Positions 13,820 through 22,897 of a stretch of 56,675 nucleotides of DNA are shown here, piece after piece. The position numbers and the translations under genes were made by a program. Position 1 is the stretch's first letter. Each line of letters starts with the position of its first letter. Source of the stretch: JBBQWR01 sp038210495 (GTDB taxonomy: Bacteria > Planctomycetota > Planctomycetia > Pirellulales > DATAWG01); the NCBI GenBank assembly GCA_038210495.1, contig JBBQWR010000040.1, forward strand, positions 1-56,675. Reading direction: 5' to 3'. The notes under the pieces are model-generated. The model had not been told where the DNA came from. It did no database searches and worked only from the letters and a program-made list of their open reading frames with translations.

Positions 13820-14746
13820 CTAATCAAACTGATGTTGAAACCCGTGTACCGCGAGCGGCTGCCGGACTCCGTCAACCAGCCGCCACAACCCCGACTCGGC
13901 GATGAACTGTCCAATATCCGTCACCCTAAGCGGCGCCAGCGGCTGCTCGTCGATGATCTTCGCCGCCGATGCGGAATCGACCGCCAAAATCAATTCGAAG
14001 TCTTCGCCGTCTCCCAGCGCATGGTCGAGCGCGGTCGCGGCCGATGCGCGTCGATCGGCCAAGGCTCTGGCGTCAGTGGACACCGGAACACGGTCTAATT
14101 CGAGCAAGGCGCCGCAGCCGCTGGCCGTCGCCATCCGCGACAGATCGAGCGACAAGCCATCGCTGCAATCCATTCCGGCGTGAATCTGAAAACGCTCGTG
14201 CAACAGCAGCGCCTCCAGCACGCGGGGATCGAAGTCGAGGTGCTTTCCCAAAATACTTCCGCCGAATTCGCCAGTGACCAAGATCCGATCCCCGGGCCGA
14301 GCCCCGCTCCGCAGTAGCGGCCCGCGATCGGTCGGCTCGCCGATCGCGGTAATCGCGATCGCCAGCGGGCCATCCCAACTATTGGTGTCGCCGCCGGCGA
14401 TCGCCACGGAATATTTCTCCGCCAAGGGCAGCATCCCCTCATAAAGCTCAACGGCCAGTTGGCCTCCGCCCGCTCGCGGCAGCGCGAGAGCCACCACGAC
14501 GGCCAGCGGCGTAGCCGCCATCGCGGCCAGATCGCTAAGATTCGCGGCCAGCGCCTTCCGCCCCGCCCGCCGCCCGTCGATTTCGTTCAACAGAAAATCG
14601 ACGCCGTCGCTCAAGAGATCGGTCGTCACGACGCATTGCCCCCGCCTGCCAAGCTGCAAGACCGCAGCATCGTCCCCAATCCCAAGCAACAGCCGCGGAT
14701 GGGCCGGCAACCGCCCGCGCAGCCAAGCAATAAAATCGGCTTCCAT
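13820..14746 (-). CDS. thiL: Thiamine-monophosphate kinase
   Basis: The 308-aa enzyme phosphorylates thiamine monophosphate to thiamine diphosphate. It shows the PurM-like ATP-binding N-terminus with GIGDDAAVL (22-30), TTDLLSDGVDFLLNE, and AANLSDLAAMAATPLAVVVAL (about 88-107), and later GMDCSDGLSLDLSRMA and GDGEDFELILAV. These residues bind Mg-ATP in the family. The start at EADFIAWLRGRLPAHP is usual. tsaE follows on the same strand. The 254 bp upstream, before aat, hold no gene I can support. Confidence 0.93.
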   Translation of the reverse strand: MEADFIAWLRGRLPAHPRLLLGIGDDAAVLQLGRRGQCVVTTDLLSDGVDFLLNEIDGRRAGRKALAANLSDLAAMAATPLAVVVALALPRAGGGQLAVELYEGMLPLAEKYSVAIAGGDTNSWDGPLAIAITAIGEPTDRGPLLRSGARPGDRILVTGEFGGSILGKHLDFDPRVLEALLLHERFQIHAGMDCSDGLSLDLSRMATASGCGALLELDRVPVSTDARALADRRASAATALDHALGDGEDFELILAVDSASAAKIIDEQPLAPLRVTDIGQFIAESGLWRLVDGVRQPLAVHGFQHQFD

Positions 14747-15000
14747 TCGGCACTAACCAGTGGACCGCTCGTTTAATCAAGATGCGTCCACTCTAAAAGC
14801 CCCATCTATCAAGAGCAAGCCGTTCGCTTTTTCATACCGCTACCGCCGGGGCCACGCGGGCCGCCTCGCCAAGCCCCTTCGTCCGACCTAATCTTATTAA
14901 TCGTGTAAATCTTGTCCCAACGTACTTCGTCTCAGACATTTTCTTCGTGTTGTCCAGGTCTTCGCGGCAATATCCGTCTCGTCCGCCGTTCGCCCTCGTT

Positions 15001-15663
15001 TCACGTTTCCCCAAACGTGACCGGCAGTTCCACCGCCTCAGCCAGTCGCCGCAGATACTCGCCGCGTGAAATTTCACTCGCTCCGAGACTTTCCGTATGC
15101 GGCGTCAACTGCTGAATATCGAATAGCCGATAACCCCGCTCCCGCAACCGCCCGACCAGATGCACCAGGGCCACCTTCGATGCGTCGCGCGCCCGATGAA
15201 ACATCGACTCGCCTGCGAACAGCCCACCGATCGCCACGCCATAAGTCCCGCCGACCAATTTCGCCTCATCCCAGACTTCGACGCTATGAGCGTGCCCCAG
15301 CTCGAACATCCGCCGATAGGAGGCCGCCAACTCCGGCGTGATCCAGGTATTCCCCCGCCGGCCATCGGCCGTCCCGCAGCCGGCGATCACGCCCGCAAAA
15401 TCACGATCGATCGTGACGTCAAATTGCCCGGACCGGCAAGTCCGCTCCAGCCGCCGCGAGACATGAAACCGATCGAGTTCGAAGATCGCCCGCGGATCGG
15501 GCGACCACCACTGCATCCGTTTCAGTCCGGGAATGAGCGGCCAAGGAAAAATTCCGTGCTGATAAGCATCCAGCAACCACTCGGGATCGAGCGATCCGCC
15601 GATGCAAACTAAGCCGTTGTCATCGGCCGAATCGGCGGCAGGAAAAAACGACGGCACGATCAC
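15001..15663 (-). CDS. aat: Leucyl/phenylalanyl-tRNA-protein transferase
   Basis: The 220-aa protein transfers Leu or Phe from aminoacyl-tRNA to N-terminal Arg/Lys of proteins, marking them for ClpS/ClpAP. The motifs are GLVCIGGSLDPEWLLDAYQHGIFPW near the N-terminus, WWSPDPRAIFEL, NTWITPELAASYRRMFELGHAHSVEVW, GGTYGVAIGGLFAGESMF, and FDIQQLTPHTESLGASEISR. All match the family at its normal length. The GTG start at 15663 overlaps the TGA of the preceding yjbQ-like gene, so the two are translationally coupled. Confidence 0.95.
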   Translation of the reverse strand: MIVPSFFPAADSADDNGLVCIGGSLDPEWLLDAYQHGIFPWPLIPGLKRMQWWSPDPRAIFELDRFHVSRRLERTCRSGQFDVTIDRDFAGVIAGCGTADGRRGNTWITPELAASYRRMFELGHAHSVEVWDEAKLVGGTYGVAIGGLFAGESMFHRARDASKVALVHLVGRLRERGYRLFDIQQLTPHTESLGASEISRGEYLRRLAEAVELPVTFGET

Positions 15664-16082
15664 TCCCCGATCACCTTCACGAGCACCCGCTTAGGCCGGC
15701 GGCCGTCGAACTCCCCGTAAAAAATCTGCTCCCACGGCCCGAGGTCAAGCTTGCCGGCCGTGACGGCCACCACAACCTCGCGTCCCATGATCTGCCGCTT
15801 CATGTGGGCGTCGGCATTATCTTCGCCCGTCCGATTATGGCGATACCGAGTCGGCGAAGCATCGAACGGCGCCAACGCTTCGAGCCACTTTTTATAATCC
15901 TCATGCAACCCCGATTCGTCGTCATTGATGAACACGCTGGCCGTGATGTGCATTGCGTTGCAGAGAACAAGACCTTCCTGGACGCCGCTGGCCGCGACGA
16001 TCTGGCCGACGCGGTCCGTGATGTTCTCGAACGCCATCCGGGCATGAAGATTAAACGTCAGGTATTCGGTGCGCGATTTCAT
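15660..16082 (-). CDS. YjbQ/UPF0047 family protein
   Basis: This 140-aa protein matches the YjbQ family (secondary thiamine-phosphate synthase-like): VLCNAMHITASVFINDDESGL, then DAHMKRQIMG and GPWEQIFYGEFDGRRPKRVLVKVIGE, with conserved histidines that bind metal in known structures. Weak thiamine-phosphate synthase activity has been reported for E. coli YjbQ; the physiological role is unclear. The ATG at 16082 is preferred over a longer frame that adds a non-conserved 28 residues. It overlaps aat by four bases, and thiL lies further downstream, a loose thiamine connection. Confidence 0.85.
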   Translation of the reverse strand: MKSRTEYLTFNLHARMAFENITDRVGQIVAASGVQEGLVLCNAMHITASVFINDDESGLHEDYKKWLEALAPFDASPTRYRHNRTGEDNADAHMKRQIMGREVVVAVTAGKLDLGPWEQIFYGEFDGRRPKRVLVKVIGE

Positions 16083-16092
16083 GGAAATAGAC

Positions 16093-16674
16093 TCACTTCT
16101 TATCTGCCGCCGCCTGATTGTGCCCTTTGCCCCAAAATTGCTGATTGAAACCGGCTGAGGCGCCACGAGCGATCGTGATTGCGGTCCACTGGTCGCCCGC
16201 TAGAATGCGCGCGGTCAGGATGATTTGACCGATATGGTAGGAGCAGTGGGCCAAGGAGCGTTGGATCGCCAGCGGAACCGGATGCGGTTCGCCTCGAATC
16301 GTGACGGACTTGCCCAAGTCGTCCGGCGACAGGGCCGCGAGCGTATCGAATAACCGCTGCCAGCCGGATTCCCAGTAGGCGAGGAGGTCGGCCCGCGACG
16401 CAAATGTGTCGGCGAACTCGTCGTCGCGATTGCGCCACGGCTTCTCGCCGTCGGTGGTGAGGAAATCGGTCCAGCGGGAGAGCAGGTTGCCGGCCAAATG
16501 CTTCATGATGACGGCGATGCAATTGGTGTTGGGATCGAGGGCCACGTGCAACTTGTCTTCGGAAAGTTGCGAGATGGCCTTGTCGGCCCAACCTTTATTG
16601 GACCGCAGAGCGGTCACGGCCCCGTCGAGGACAGCCTTGCCGACACTTTCCGGATCACGAGAAATCGCCGTCAC
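16093..16674 (-). CDS. DUF1572/DinB-like helical protein
   Basis: The 193-aa protein has the four-helix DinB-like pattern of DUF1572: CIAVIMKHLAGNLLSRWTDF in the first third and SLAHCSYHIGQIILTARIL near residue 145. The three histidines of MKHL, AHCSYH would form the metal site. Related proteins include bacillithiol-dependent transferases and stress proteins, but DUF1572 itself has no established function. It lies 8 bp after an OYE-type oxidoreductase gene and 10 bp before the yjbQ-like gene on the same strand, so the four genes from 17792 down to 15001 look like one operon. Confidence 0.82.
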   Translation of the reverse strand: MTAISRDPESVGKAVLDGAVTALRSNKGWADKAISQLSEDKLHVALDPNTNCIAVIMKHLAGNLLSRWTDFLTTDGEKPWRNRDDEFADTFASRADLLAYWESGWQRLFDTLAALSPDDLGKSVTIRGEPHPVPLAIQRSLAHCSYHIGQIILTARILAGDQWTAITIARGASAGFNQQFWGKGHNQAAADKK

Positions 16675-16682
16675 AGGAATAT

Positions 16683-17792
16683 TTATTTGGCATCAGATTT
16701 TTGCGGGTAACGTGGCTTCATCCAATGGCTGTATTGTATCGGCAAAACCTGCTGCGGCGACGCCAAGCCGAGCTTCTGCGCCGCGTGAAACGGCCAGTGC
16801 GGGTCGGCGAGCATCGCGCGGGCGAGCACGACTAGATCGGCGTGCCCGTCGCGGATGACCTGCTCGGCTTGCTCGGGCTCGGTAATCAGCCAGCCGACGG
16901 CCGTGGGCAGGCCCGTCTCGCGGCGGATGCGGCCGGCGATCGGGACCATGAACCCGGAGCCCCAAGGGACTTTGGAAATGTCGGGCGTGGTGAAGTTTTG
17001 GCTGACGTCGACCATGTCCAGCCCGGCGGCTTTCATACGCCGCACCAGTTCGATCGACTCCTCGACCGTCACGCCGCCGTCGAGCCAGTCAGTCACGGAC
17101 AGCCGTGCCGCGAGCGGAAATCGCTCGGGCCATACTTTGCGGACAGCGGCGAGAGTCTCCATGATGAACCGAATCCGGTTATCGAAACTGCCCCCGTAGT
17201 TGTCGGTGCGATGATTGGCCAGCGGCGAATAAAAGCTGTGGGCCAAATAACCGTGAGCGAAGTGCAGCTCCAGCCACTCGAACCCCGCAGCCCACGCACG
17301 CTCCGCCGCGGCGACGAACGCCGCCTGCACCTCGGCGATATCGGCAGTGGTCATCTCGCGCGGGATCACCGGCAGGCTCGCGCCGAACGGGATCGCGCTG
17401 GGACCGATGATCGGCCAGGCGCCCTCACGCGGCGTGAGATGATTGTCCCCTTCCCAGGGCTTATTCGCGCTGGCCTTTCGACCGGCATGGGCGATTTGAA
17501 TCGCGGCGACAGCTCCATGCTGTTTGATGAAGCGGCTGATTGGTGCGAACGCCTCGGCATGGCGATCGGACCAGATGCCCGTGTCGCCCGGCGAGATACG
17601 ACCCTCGGGCGTCACCGCAGTCGCCTCGACATGCACGAGTCCCGCCCCGCCGATCGCCCGGGCGCCCAGATGCACGAGATGCCAATCGGTCGGCAGCCCG
17701 TCGTGGGCCGAGTATTGGCACATGGGCGAGACGACGATCCGGTTCCGCAGCGTGACGTCCTTCAGGCGGAATTGTTCGAACAGCGCGGCCAT
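16683..17792 (-). CDS. NADH:flavin oxidoreductase, old yellow enzyme family (YqjM-like)
   Basis: The 369-aa TIM barrel binds FMN and would reduce activated C=C bonds of enals, enones or nitro compounds using NAD(P)H. Visible marks are RNRIVVSPMCQYSAHDGLPTDWHLVHLGARA (the C in SPMCQY is typical of the YqjM subclass), QIAHAGRKAS, ELHFAHGYLAHSFYSPLANHRTDNYGGSFDNRIRF, and a C-terminal VGWLITEPEQAE...DLVVLARAMLADPHWP phosphate-binding part. Length and start fit the family. It begins the leftward operon ending in aat. Confidence 0.93.
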   Translation of the reverse strand: MAALFEQFRLKDVTLRNRIVVSPMCQYSAHDGLPTDWHLVHLGARAIGGAGLVHVEATAVTPEGRISPGDTGIWSDRHAEAFAPISRFIKQHGAVAAIQIAHAGRKASANKPWEGDNHLTPREGAWPIIGPSAIPFGASLPVIPREMTTADIAEVQAAFVAAAERAWAAGFEWLELHFAHGYLAHSFYSPLANHRTDNYGGSFDNRIRFIMETLAAVRKVWPERFPLAARLSVTDWLDGGVTVEESIELVRRMKAAGLDMVDVSQNFTTPDISKVPWGSGFMVPIAGRIRRETGLPTAVGWLITEPEQAEQVIRDGHADLVVLARAMLADPHWPFHAAQKLGLASPQQVLPIQYSHWMKPRYPQKSDAK

Positions 17793-18036
17793 GGCGGTAG
17801 TCTCCTTTGATGTTGAAGCCCCGAGAATCAGCCACCTCCGAAAACGCCGCTGTCGGTCCGATTTTGAATCTTTCCGTGTCTTTTACGGGGCGATCGCTGG
17901 AATTCTCAGTTTTCAGGGGTTAGATTAGGTTCTGCGAGCGGCCGCCTTGGGCCGTTCTATCCGCTCGACGCCGTTCGATTTTGCTGGGCCCGTCCCTGCT
18001 GCACAACCCCGCCTTACTGTATTTGGAGTATCCACA

Positions 18037-19371
18037 ATGAGCGAACTAGTATCCGCCGCGGTTCCGTCCCCGACGCCGGCCGACGCCACGCGACGCAGTT
18101 TCCTGAAGAAATCGACCGTATTGGCCGCCGGTGGCGCGCTGGCCGGTTCGCTGAGCATTGCCCGATCGGCCCATGCGGCCGGCGACGACACGATCAAGAT
18201 CGCGCTGATCGGTTGCGGCGGACGGGGCACGGGCGCTTGCTCGCAGGCCCTCAGCACCAAGGGCAATGTCAAGCTGGTCGCGATGGGCGATGCCTTCAAG
18301 GATCGCCTCGACGGCGCTTATAGCGGCCTGAAGAACCATTTCAAAGACCGCGTCGAGGTCGCCGACGATCACAAATTCGTCGGGTTCGACGCTTATCAAA
18401 AGGCGATCGACTCGGGCGTCGATATGGTGATCTTGGCCACGCCGCCCGGCTTCCGTCCGATTCATTTCGAAGCCGCCGTGAAGGCCGGCAAGAACGTGTT
18501 CATGGAGAAGCCGGTCGCCACCGACGCCGGGGGAGTTCGCCGCGTGCTGGCTGCCGCCGAGGAAGCCAAGAAGAAAGACCTCAAGGTCGGCGTCGGTCTG
18601 CAGCGCCGCCACGACGCGCGCTACATCGAGACGGTCAAGCGGCTACAGGACGGCGCGATTGGCGACATCAACACGATGCGCATTTATTGGAACGGTCAGA
18701 CGCCTTGGATGAATCCCCGCAAACCGGGCATGACCGAGATGGAGTACCAGATGCGTAACTGGTATTACTTCGTCTGGATCTGCGGCGACCACATCGTCGA
18801 GCAGCATATTCACAACTTGGATGTGGCCCATTGGGTCAAGGATGCCTTGCCGATCAGCGGCAACGGCATGGGCGGCCGCGAAGTCCGCAAGGGAAAGGAC
18901 TACGGCGAGACGTTCGACCATCACTGCGTCGAACTCGAATACGCCGATGGCTCGCGCGTGTTCAGCCAGTGCCGGCACATTCCAGGTTGCTGGAGCGATG
19001 TGTCGGAGCACGCTCACGGTAGCAAGGGCTACTCGAACGTCGGCGGTTCGTACATTAAGTCCGGCGGCACGGAATGGCATTCCAACGCCCCGGGCCACGA
19101 CCCGTATCAGGTCGAGCACGACGATCTGTTCGCGGCGATCAGGTCCAATACCCCGTACAACGAAGCGAAGCGGGGCGCCGAGAGCACGATGATGGCGATC
19201 TTCGGCCGAATGCTGACCTATTCCGGTCAAGTGCTGAAATGGGACGACGCGATCAATTCGAAGATCGACCTGATGCCGAAGGAATACAGTTTCCAGGCGG
19301 CGCCTCCGACCGTGCCCGACGCCGATGGCAACTACCCGATCCCCGTCCCGGGCAAGACAAAGGTCGTGTGA
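18037..19371 (+). CDS. Tat-exported Gfo/Idh/MocA family oxidoreductase
   Basis: The 444-aa protein begins with a Tat signal: TRRSFLKKS at residues 18-26, then a hydrophobic alanine/glycine stretch ending in AHA. Next come the NAD-binding IKIALIGCGGRGTG motif, MEKPVATDAGG (the conserved EKP), and a C-terminal dehydrogenase half with GDHIVEQHIHNLDVAHW. It probably oxidises a sugar or sugar derivative, with NAD(P) loaded before export; the substrate is unknown. ATG 18037 is chosen for the GGAG upstream and because the Tat motif then lies near the N-terminus. A strong terminator follows at 19404-19436. Large families of such proteins are typical of planctomycetes. Confidence 0.92.
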   Translation: MSELVSAAVPSPTPADATRRSFLKKSTVLAAGGALAGSLSIARSAHAAGDDTIKIALIGCGGRGTGACSQALSTKGNVKLVAMGDAFKDRLDGAYSGLKNHFKDRVEVADDHKFVGFDAYQKAIDSGVDMVILATPPGFRPIHFEAAVKAGKNVFMEKPVATDAGGVRRVLAAAEEAKKKDLKVGVGLQRRHDARYIETVKRLQDGAIGDINTMRIYWNGQTPWMNPRKPGMTEMEYQMRNWYYFVWICGDHIVEQHIHNLDVAHWVKDALPISGNGMGGREVRKGKDYGETFDHHCVELEYADGSRVFSQCRHIPGCWSDVSEHAHGSKGYSNVGGSYIKSGGTEWHSNAPGHDPYQVEHDDLFAAIRSNTPYNEAKRGAESTMMAIFGRMLTYSGQVLKWDDAINSKIDLMPKEYSFQAAPPTVPDADGNYPIPVPGKTKVV

Positions 19372-19403
19372 GCGGCGGTGAAAAGTTAGATCAATCGATC
19401 ACA

Positions 19404-19436
19404 AGCTGGCCGCTCGATTGAGCGGCCAGCTTTTTT
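19404..19436 (+). terminator. Intrinsic terminator after the Gfo/Idh/MocA gene
   Basis: A 12-bp perfect stem, AGCTGGCCGCTC (19404-19415) with GAGCGGCCAGCT (19420-19431), closes a GATT tetraloop and runs straight into six T. It isolates the dehydrogenase transcript from the next gene. Confidence 0.88.
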
Positions 19437-19477
19437 CTTGCGGTTAAATGCCCTCAGGGCGAATAATAAAGCAAATT

Positions 19478-20500
19478 ATGATCAACAAATCGCGTGCCGT
19501 TGTCTTCTCCCTCTGCCTAATCGCAGCCGCTTGGCGCTCGTCGCAAATTTTTGCGGCGCCCGAAAAGCCGCAAGGCCCGTCGATCAAACAGCCGACGATG
19601 TTCAACACGCCCGAGGCCGACGCGATCGTCAGCGGGCTGCAAATTTTTCCCAAGGACAATCCTTGGAACGCGGACGTCTCCAATTGGCCGCTGCATCCCG
19701 ACTCCATCGCGATTGTCAAGTCGATCGGCGCCGACAAGCCGCTCCGCGGCAACACCGACATGGGCTATATCCTCGTGCCGCCCGATCAAGCGAGGGTCGC
19801 CGTGGCGGTCGTCTCTTATCCCGACGAATCGGACAAGGGACCGTTTCCTGTTCCGGCCAACGTGCCGATCGAGGGTTGGCCCGCCAGTTACTTGCGCGAC
19901 CCAAAGCTAAAATCGCAAACGCTGGACGACGTGCAGCACGATCGGCTGAACGAGAACGGCGATCGTCATGCGATCGTCGTCGATCCGGTCAATCACAAGC
20001 TCTACGAGTTTTATCAACTCAAACGGACGGCCAAAGGCTGGCAGGCCGCTCAAACGTCAATCTTCGATCTAGCGTCGAACAAGCTTCGCCCCGACGGCTG
20101 GACGTCGACCGACGCGGCCGGCCTGCCGATTTTTCCATCCATCGTGCGTTACGACGAGTTGGAGCGGGGGATCATCAATCACGCGATGCGAGTCACGGTG
20201 GTCAAAAGCCGCCGCGGTTACGTCTCGCCCGCGACGCATTTCGCGAGCAACAAGACGGACAAGAATCTGCCTCGGATGGGCGAACGGCTTCGGCTGAAAG
20301 CGGACTTCGACATCGCGCCGTTTTCACCGCCCGTCCAAGTCATTCTCAAAGGCCTGAAGAAATACGGGATGCTGGTTGCCGACAACGGTATCGATTGGGC
20401 AATCTCCATCGCGCCCGACCAGCGCATCGCGGCGCTGCACGAAGAGCTTCGCAAAATCCACGGCTCGGCATTCGAAGTTGTCGTCGCGCCGTCCAAGTAG
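19478..20500 (+). CDS. Secreted hypothetical protein
   Basis: About 340 residues, starting with a signal peptide (INKSRAVVFSLCLIAAAWRS, cleaved near FAA). The mature part contains FPKDNPWNADVSNWPLHPDS, then IGADKPLRGNTDMGYILVP, DRHAIVVDPVNHKLYEFYQL and PSIVRYDELERGIINHAMRV. This reads as a conserved extracytoplasmic beta-rich protein that I think recurs in acidobacteria and planctomycetes without a known role. An earlier in-frame ATG at 19448 would place ten residues before the signal. It lies alone between a terminator and lpxD; the 262 bp after it hold no feature I can support. Confidence 0.7.
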   Translation: MINKSRAVVFSLCLIAAAWRSSQIFAAPEKPQGPSIKQPTMFNTPEADAIVSGLQIFPKDNPWNADVSNWPLHPDSIAIVKSIGADKPLRGNTDMGYILVPPDQARVAVAVVSYPDESDKGPFPVPANVPIEGWPASYLRDPKLKSQTLDDVQHDRLNENGDRHAIVVDPVNHKLYEFYQLKRTAKGWQAAQTSIFDLASNKLRPDGWTSTDAAGLPIFPSIVRYDELERGIINHAMRVTVVKSRRGYVSPATHFASNKTDKNLPRMGERLRLKADFDIAPFSPPVQVILKGLKKYGMLVADNGIDWAISIAPDQRIAALHEELRKIHGSAFEVVVAPSK

Positions 20501-20762
20501 CCATCGCCGCGGCTCGCACGTTTGGTTCGTCGCTACCGACTCGCGGATTTTGGAACGGCGCGTCGAGTAACCGGGTTGTGCTTCGTTGCTAGCAACTCGA
20601 TTTGTCTTGCCCCGTTTTTTCGGACCGGGTAGCATGCCGAAGTTCACGGAGGGACTTTCCTCGCTATCATCGGGCGAACGGTGAAAACGCGACGGGACCG
20701 ATTCATGGCGTCGCCGCGGAGCGCGACGATGGGCGGCCGTTGTCGTCGAAAGGATGCAGAAC

Positions 20763-21857
20763 ATGGCGATCACCTTGGGCGCACTGGCAAAGCTCGTCGG
20801 CGGACGGTTGACGGACGGCCCCGCGGTCGCCGCCTTGTTAATCGACGGCGCCGCGACGCTCGACGCGGCCACATCCAGCCAAATCAGCTTGCTCGACTCA
20901 CCGGACAAGGCCCAACGCCTGACGCGCGGCAAGGCTGGCGCCGTGGTGACGCCCCTGGGATTTCAGCCGGAGCACACGCCGGCAATCCAAGTGGAGGACG
21001 TGCACCGGGCGTTTGCCGCAATTGTCAGCCATTTTCGGCCCGCCCGAGTGATCAAGCGGATTGGAATCAGCGCCGGAGCGTCGGTTGACCCGACCGCGAT
21101 CGTCGGCCCGGGCGTCGACATTCATCCGGGAGCGACGATCGGCGCGGAAGTCGAAATCGGCGCGCATTCCACGATTCACGCCGGCGCCCAAATCATGGCC
21201 GGTTGCAAGCTGGGTCATGCCGTCATGATTTTTCCGAATGCTGTCCTATACGAAGACACGGTCGTCGGCGATCGATCGCTGATCCATGCCGGCGCTGTGA
21301 TCGGGGCTTACGGTTTTGGATACAAGTTAGTCGCCGGCCAGCATCAACTGTCGGCCCAACTGGGAAATGTCGAAATCGGCTGCGACGTCGAAATCGGCGC
21401 CGGCACGACGATCGACCGGGGAACCTATTCGGCCACGACGATCGGCGACGGCACGAAAATCGACAACCAGGTGATGATCGCTCATAACTGCCGCATCGGC
21501 CGGCACAACATGATCTGCTCTCAGGTCGGCATCGCCGGCAGCACGACGACTGGCGACTACGTGGTCATGGCGGGCCAAGTCGGCGTGCGAGACCATGTGC
21601 ATATCGGTCGGGGCGCCGTGCTCGGCGCCAAGTCGGGCGTTTCGAACGATGTGCCCGAAGGAGTGCAAATGCTGGGAACGCCCGCGGTCCCCATGCGCGA
21701 GCAGAAATTGCAGTTCGCGATGCTCGCGAGACTGCCGGAAATGCGGCAGCAGGTGAAGCACATGCAAAAGCAATTGGACGCTCTGCTCGCGGGACATGCC
21801 GAGGGCGCCGGACCGGAACATCCTGCAGACGACCGAGCCGCCGAAGCCGCCGCGTAA
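20763..21857 (+). CDS. lpxD: UDP-3-O-(3-hydroxyacyl)glucosamine N-acyltransferase
   Basis: The 364-aa protein N-acylates UDP-3-O-acyl-glucosamine with acyl-ACP, the third step of lipid A synthesis. It has a small N-terminal domain (to about 100) and then a left-handed beta-helix of hexapeptide repeats (about 110-310) with GAYGFGYKLVAGQHQLSAQLG, the catalytic-site IAHNCRIGRHNMICSQVGIAGS, and a C-terminal helix. Length is slightly above the usual 340 because of an alanine/proline-rich tail. ATG 20763 is favoured over 20754 because AAGG lies nine bases before it. lpxI follows, so the pair forms a lipid A module consistent with a Gram-negative envelope. Confidence 0.93.
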   Translation: MAITLGALAKLVGGRLTDGPAVAALLIDGAATLDAATSSQISLLDSPDKAQRLTRGKAGAVVTPLGFQPEHTPAIQVEDVHRAFAAIVSHFRPARVIKRIGISAGASVDPTAIVGPGVDIHPGATIGAEVEIGAHSTIHAGAQIMAGCKLGHAVMIFPNAVLYEDTVVGDRSLIHAGAVIGAYGFGYKLVAGQHQLSAQLGNVEIGCDVEIGAGTTIDRGTYSATTIGDGTKIDNQVMIAHNCRIGRHNMICSQVGIAGSTTTGDYVVMAGQVGVRDHVHIGRGAVLGAKSGVSNDVPEGVQMLGTPAVPMREQKLQFAMLARLPEMRQQVKHMQKQLDALLAGHAEGAGPEHPADDRAAEAAA

Positions 21858-21860
21858 AAC

Positions 21861-21889
21861 TTGACAGGCGCCGTTACCGCGAATAATGC
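21861..21889 (+). promoter_or_regulatory. Possible promoter between lpxD and lpxI
   Basis: A perfect TTGACA (21861-21866) is followed by AATAAT (21882-21887) at 15-bp spacing or TAATGC (21884-21889) at 17 bp. If used, transcription would start near 21895, inside the longest lpxI frame. That argues for an lpxI start downstream of 21886. The spacing or the -10 is imperfect either way. Confidence 0.35.
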
Positions 21890-22851
21890 CAAGAGAATTT
21901 CAACTGCAAGAAAATAGGGTGGGCACGGCCCATCAGCGGAGCAGTCACGCATCGGTGAATGATGGGCCGTGCCCAGCCCACGATTTGTCAGAAGGTTTGC
22001 CGCGTCGCGTCGGGTTGTTAGCCGGCTGGGGCCGGTTTCCGATGGTGGTGGCTCAGACGTTGCACGGAGCCGGTTATCAGGTTTTCGCCCTGGGCGTCAA
22101 AGATCATGCCGACCCCGCGCTGGCCGAATATTGCGAAGCGTTCGAGTGGGTCGGCATGGCAAGGCTGGGGCAAGCCGTTCGCTTCTATCGCCGGCACGAC
22201 GTGCGGCAGGCGACCATGGCGGGCAAGGTTCATAAGCTGCGTCTCTACGAGCGCGGCGCCTGGTTAAAATACTTTCCCGATTGGCGAACGCTGCGGACCT
22301 TTTGGCCTCATTTTGTGGCGAAGCGGAAAGACCGCCGCGACGACACGCTCTTGTTGGCGGTCGTCGAAGCCTTTGCTAAAGCGGGAATCGCATTCGCTCC
22401 CGCAACGAATTACGCGCCGGAACTTCTCGTGAAACTTGGACAACTCACGCGCGTCGGCCCGTCGGCCGCTCAGCGGGCGGACATCGAATTCGGCTGGCGG
22501 CTGGCCAAGGAAATGGGCCGCCTCGATGTGGGCCAAAGCGTCGTCGTGAAAAATCGCGCGCCGCTGGCTGTCGAAGCGATCGAAGGAACAGACGAGTGCA
22601 TCAAGCGAGCTGGTTTGCTCTGCACCGCCGGAGGCTTCACCGTGGTGAAGGTCGCCAAGCCGCAACAAGACATGCGGTTCGACGTCCCGACCATCGGCGT
22701 CGGCACGCTCGAAACCCTCTTGGCGTCCGGCGGCTCTCTGCTGGCGATTGAAGCCGATCGGACAATCTTGCTCGATCGCCCGCAGTTCATCGAATTCGCC
22801 AATCGAAATGGCATCGTCGTCGTCGCGATCGCCGAGCCGGAACAGGCCTAG
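21886..22851 (+). CDS. lpxI: UDP-2,3-diacylglucosamine pyrophosphatase LpxI
   Basis: LpxI (DUF1009) hydrolyses UDP-2,3-diacylglucosamine to lipid X in lineages lacking LpxH. The core starts RRVGLLAGWGRFPMVVAQTL near 22006 and shows ATMAGKVHKLRLYE, GPSAAQRADIEFGWRLAKEMGRLDVGQSVVVK, AVEAIEGTDECIKRAGLL, and VGTLETLLASGGSLLAIEAD, all typical. The frame from ATG 21886 adds about 40 residues, of which some 22 are read-through of a palindromic repeat (21915-21980). The true start may be TTG 21985 or 21997, giving a normal length of about 285 aa. It follows lpxD by 28 bp and precedes a spermidine-synthase-like gene. Confidence 0.9.
   Translation: MPREFQLQENRVGTAHQRSSHASVNDGPCPAHDLSEGLPRRVGLLAGWGRFPMVVAQTLHGAGYQVFALGVKDHADPALAEYCEAFEWVGMARLGQAVRFYRRHDVRQATMAGKVHKLRLYERGAWLKYFPDWRTLRTFWPHFVAKRKDRRDDTLLLAVVEAFAKAGIAFAPATNYAPELLVKLGQLTRVGPSAAQRADIEFGWRLAKEMGRLDVGQSVVVKNRAPLAVEAIEGTDECIKRAGLLCTAGGFTVVKVAKPQQDMRFDVPTIGVGTLETLLASGGSLLAIEADRTILLDRPQFIEFANRNGIVVVAIAEPEQA
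21915..21980. repeat. Palindromic GGTGGGCACGGCCCA repeat, copy 1
   Basis: Left arm 21915-21935 (TAGGGTGGGCACGGCCCATC and A) pairs with right arm 21960-21980 apart from a few end mismatches, around a 24-base loop. A related element lies at 46241-46323. It overlaps the 5' part of the lpxI frame. Confidence 0.6.
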
Positions 22852-22897
22852 GCGTCTGCTCGACGCCACCGCGCGTCGAATCTGCTAATCTATCCGG

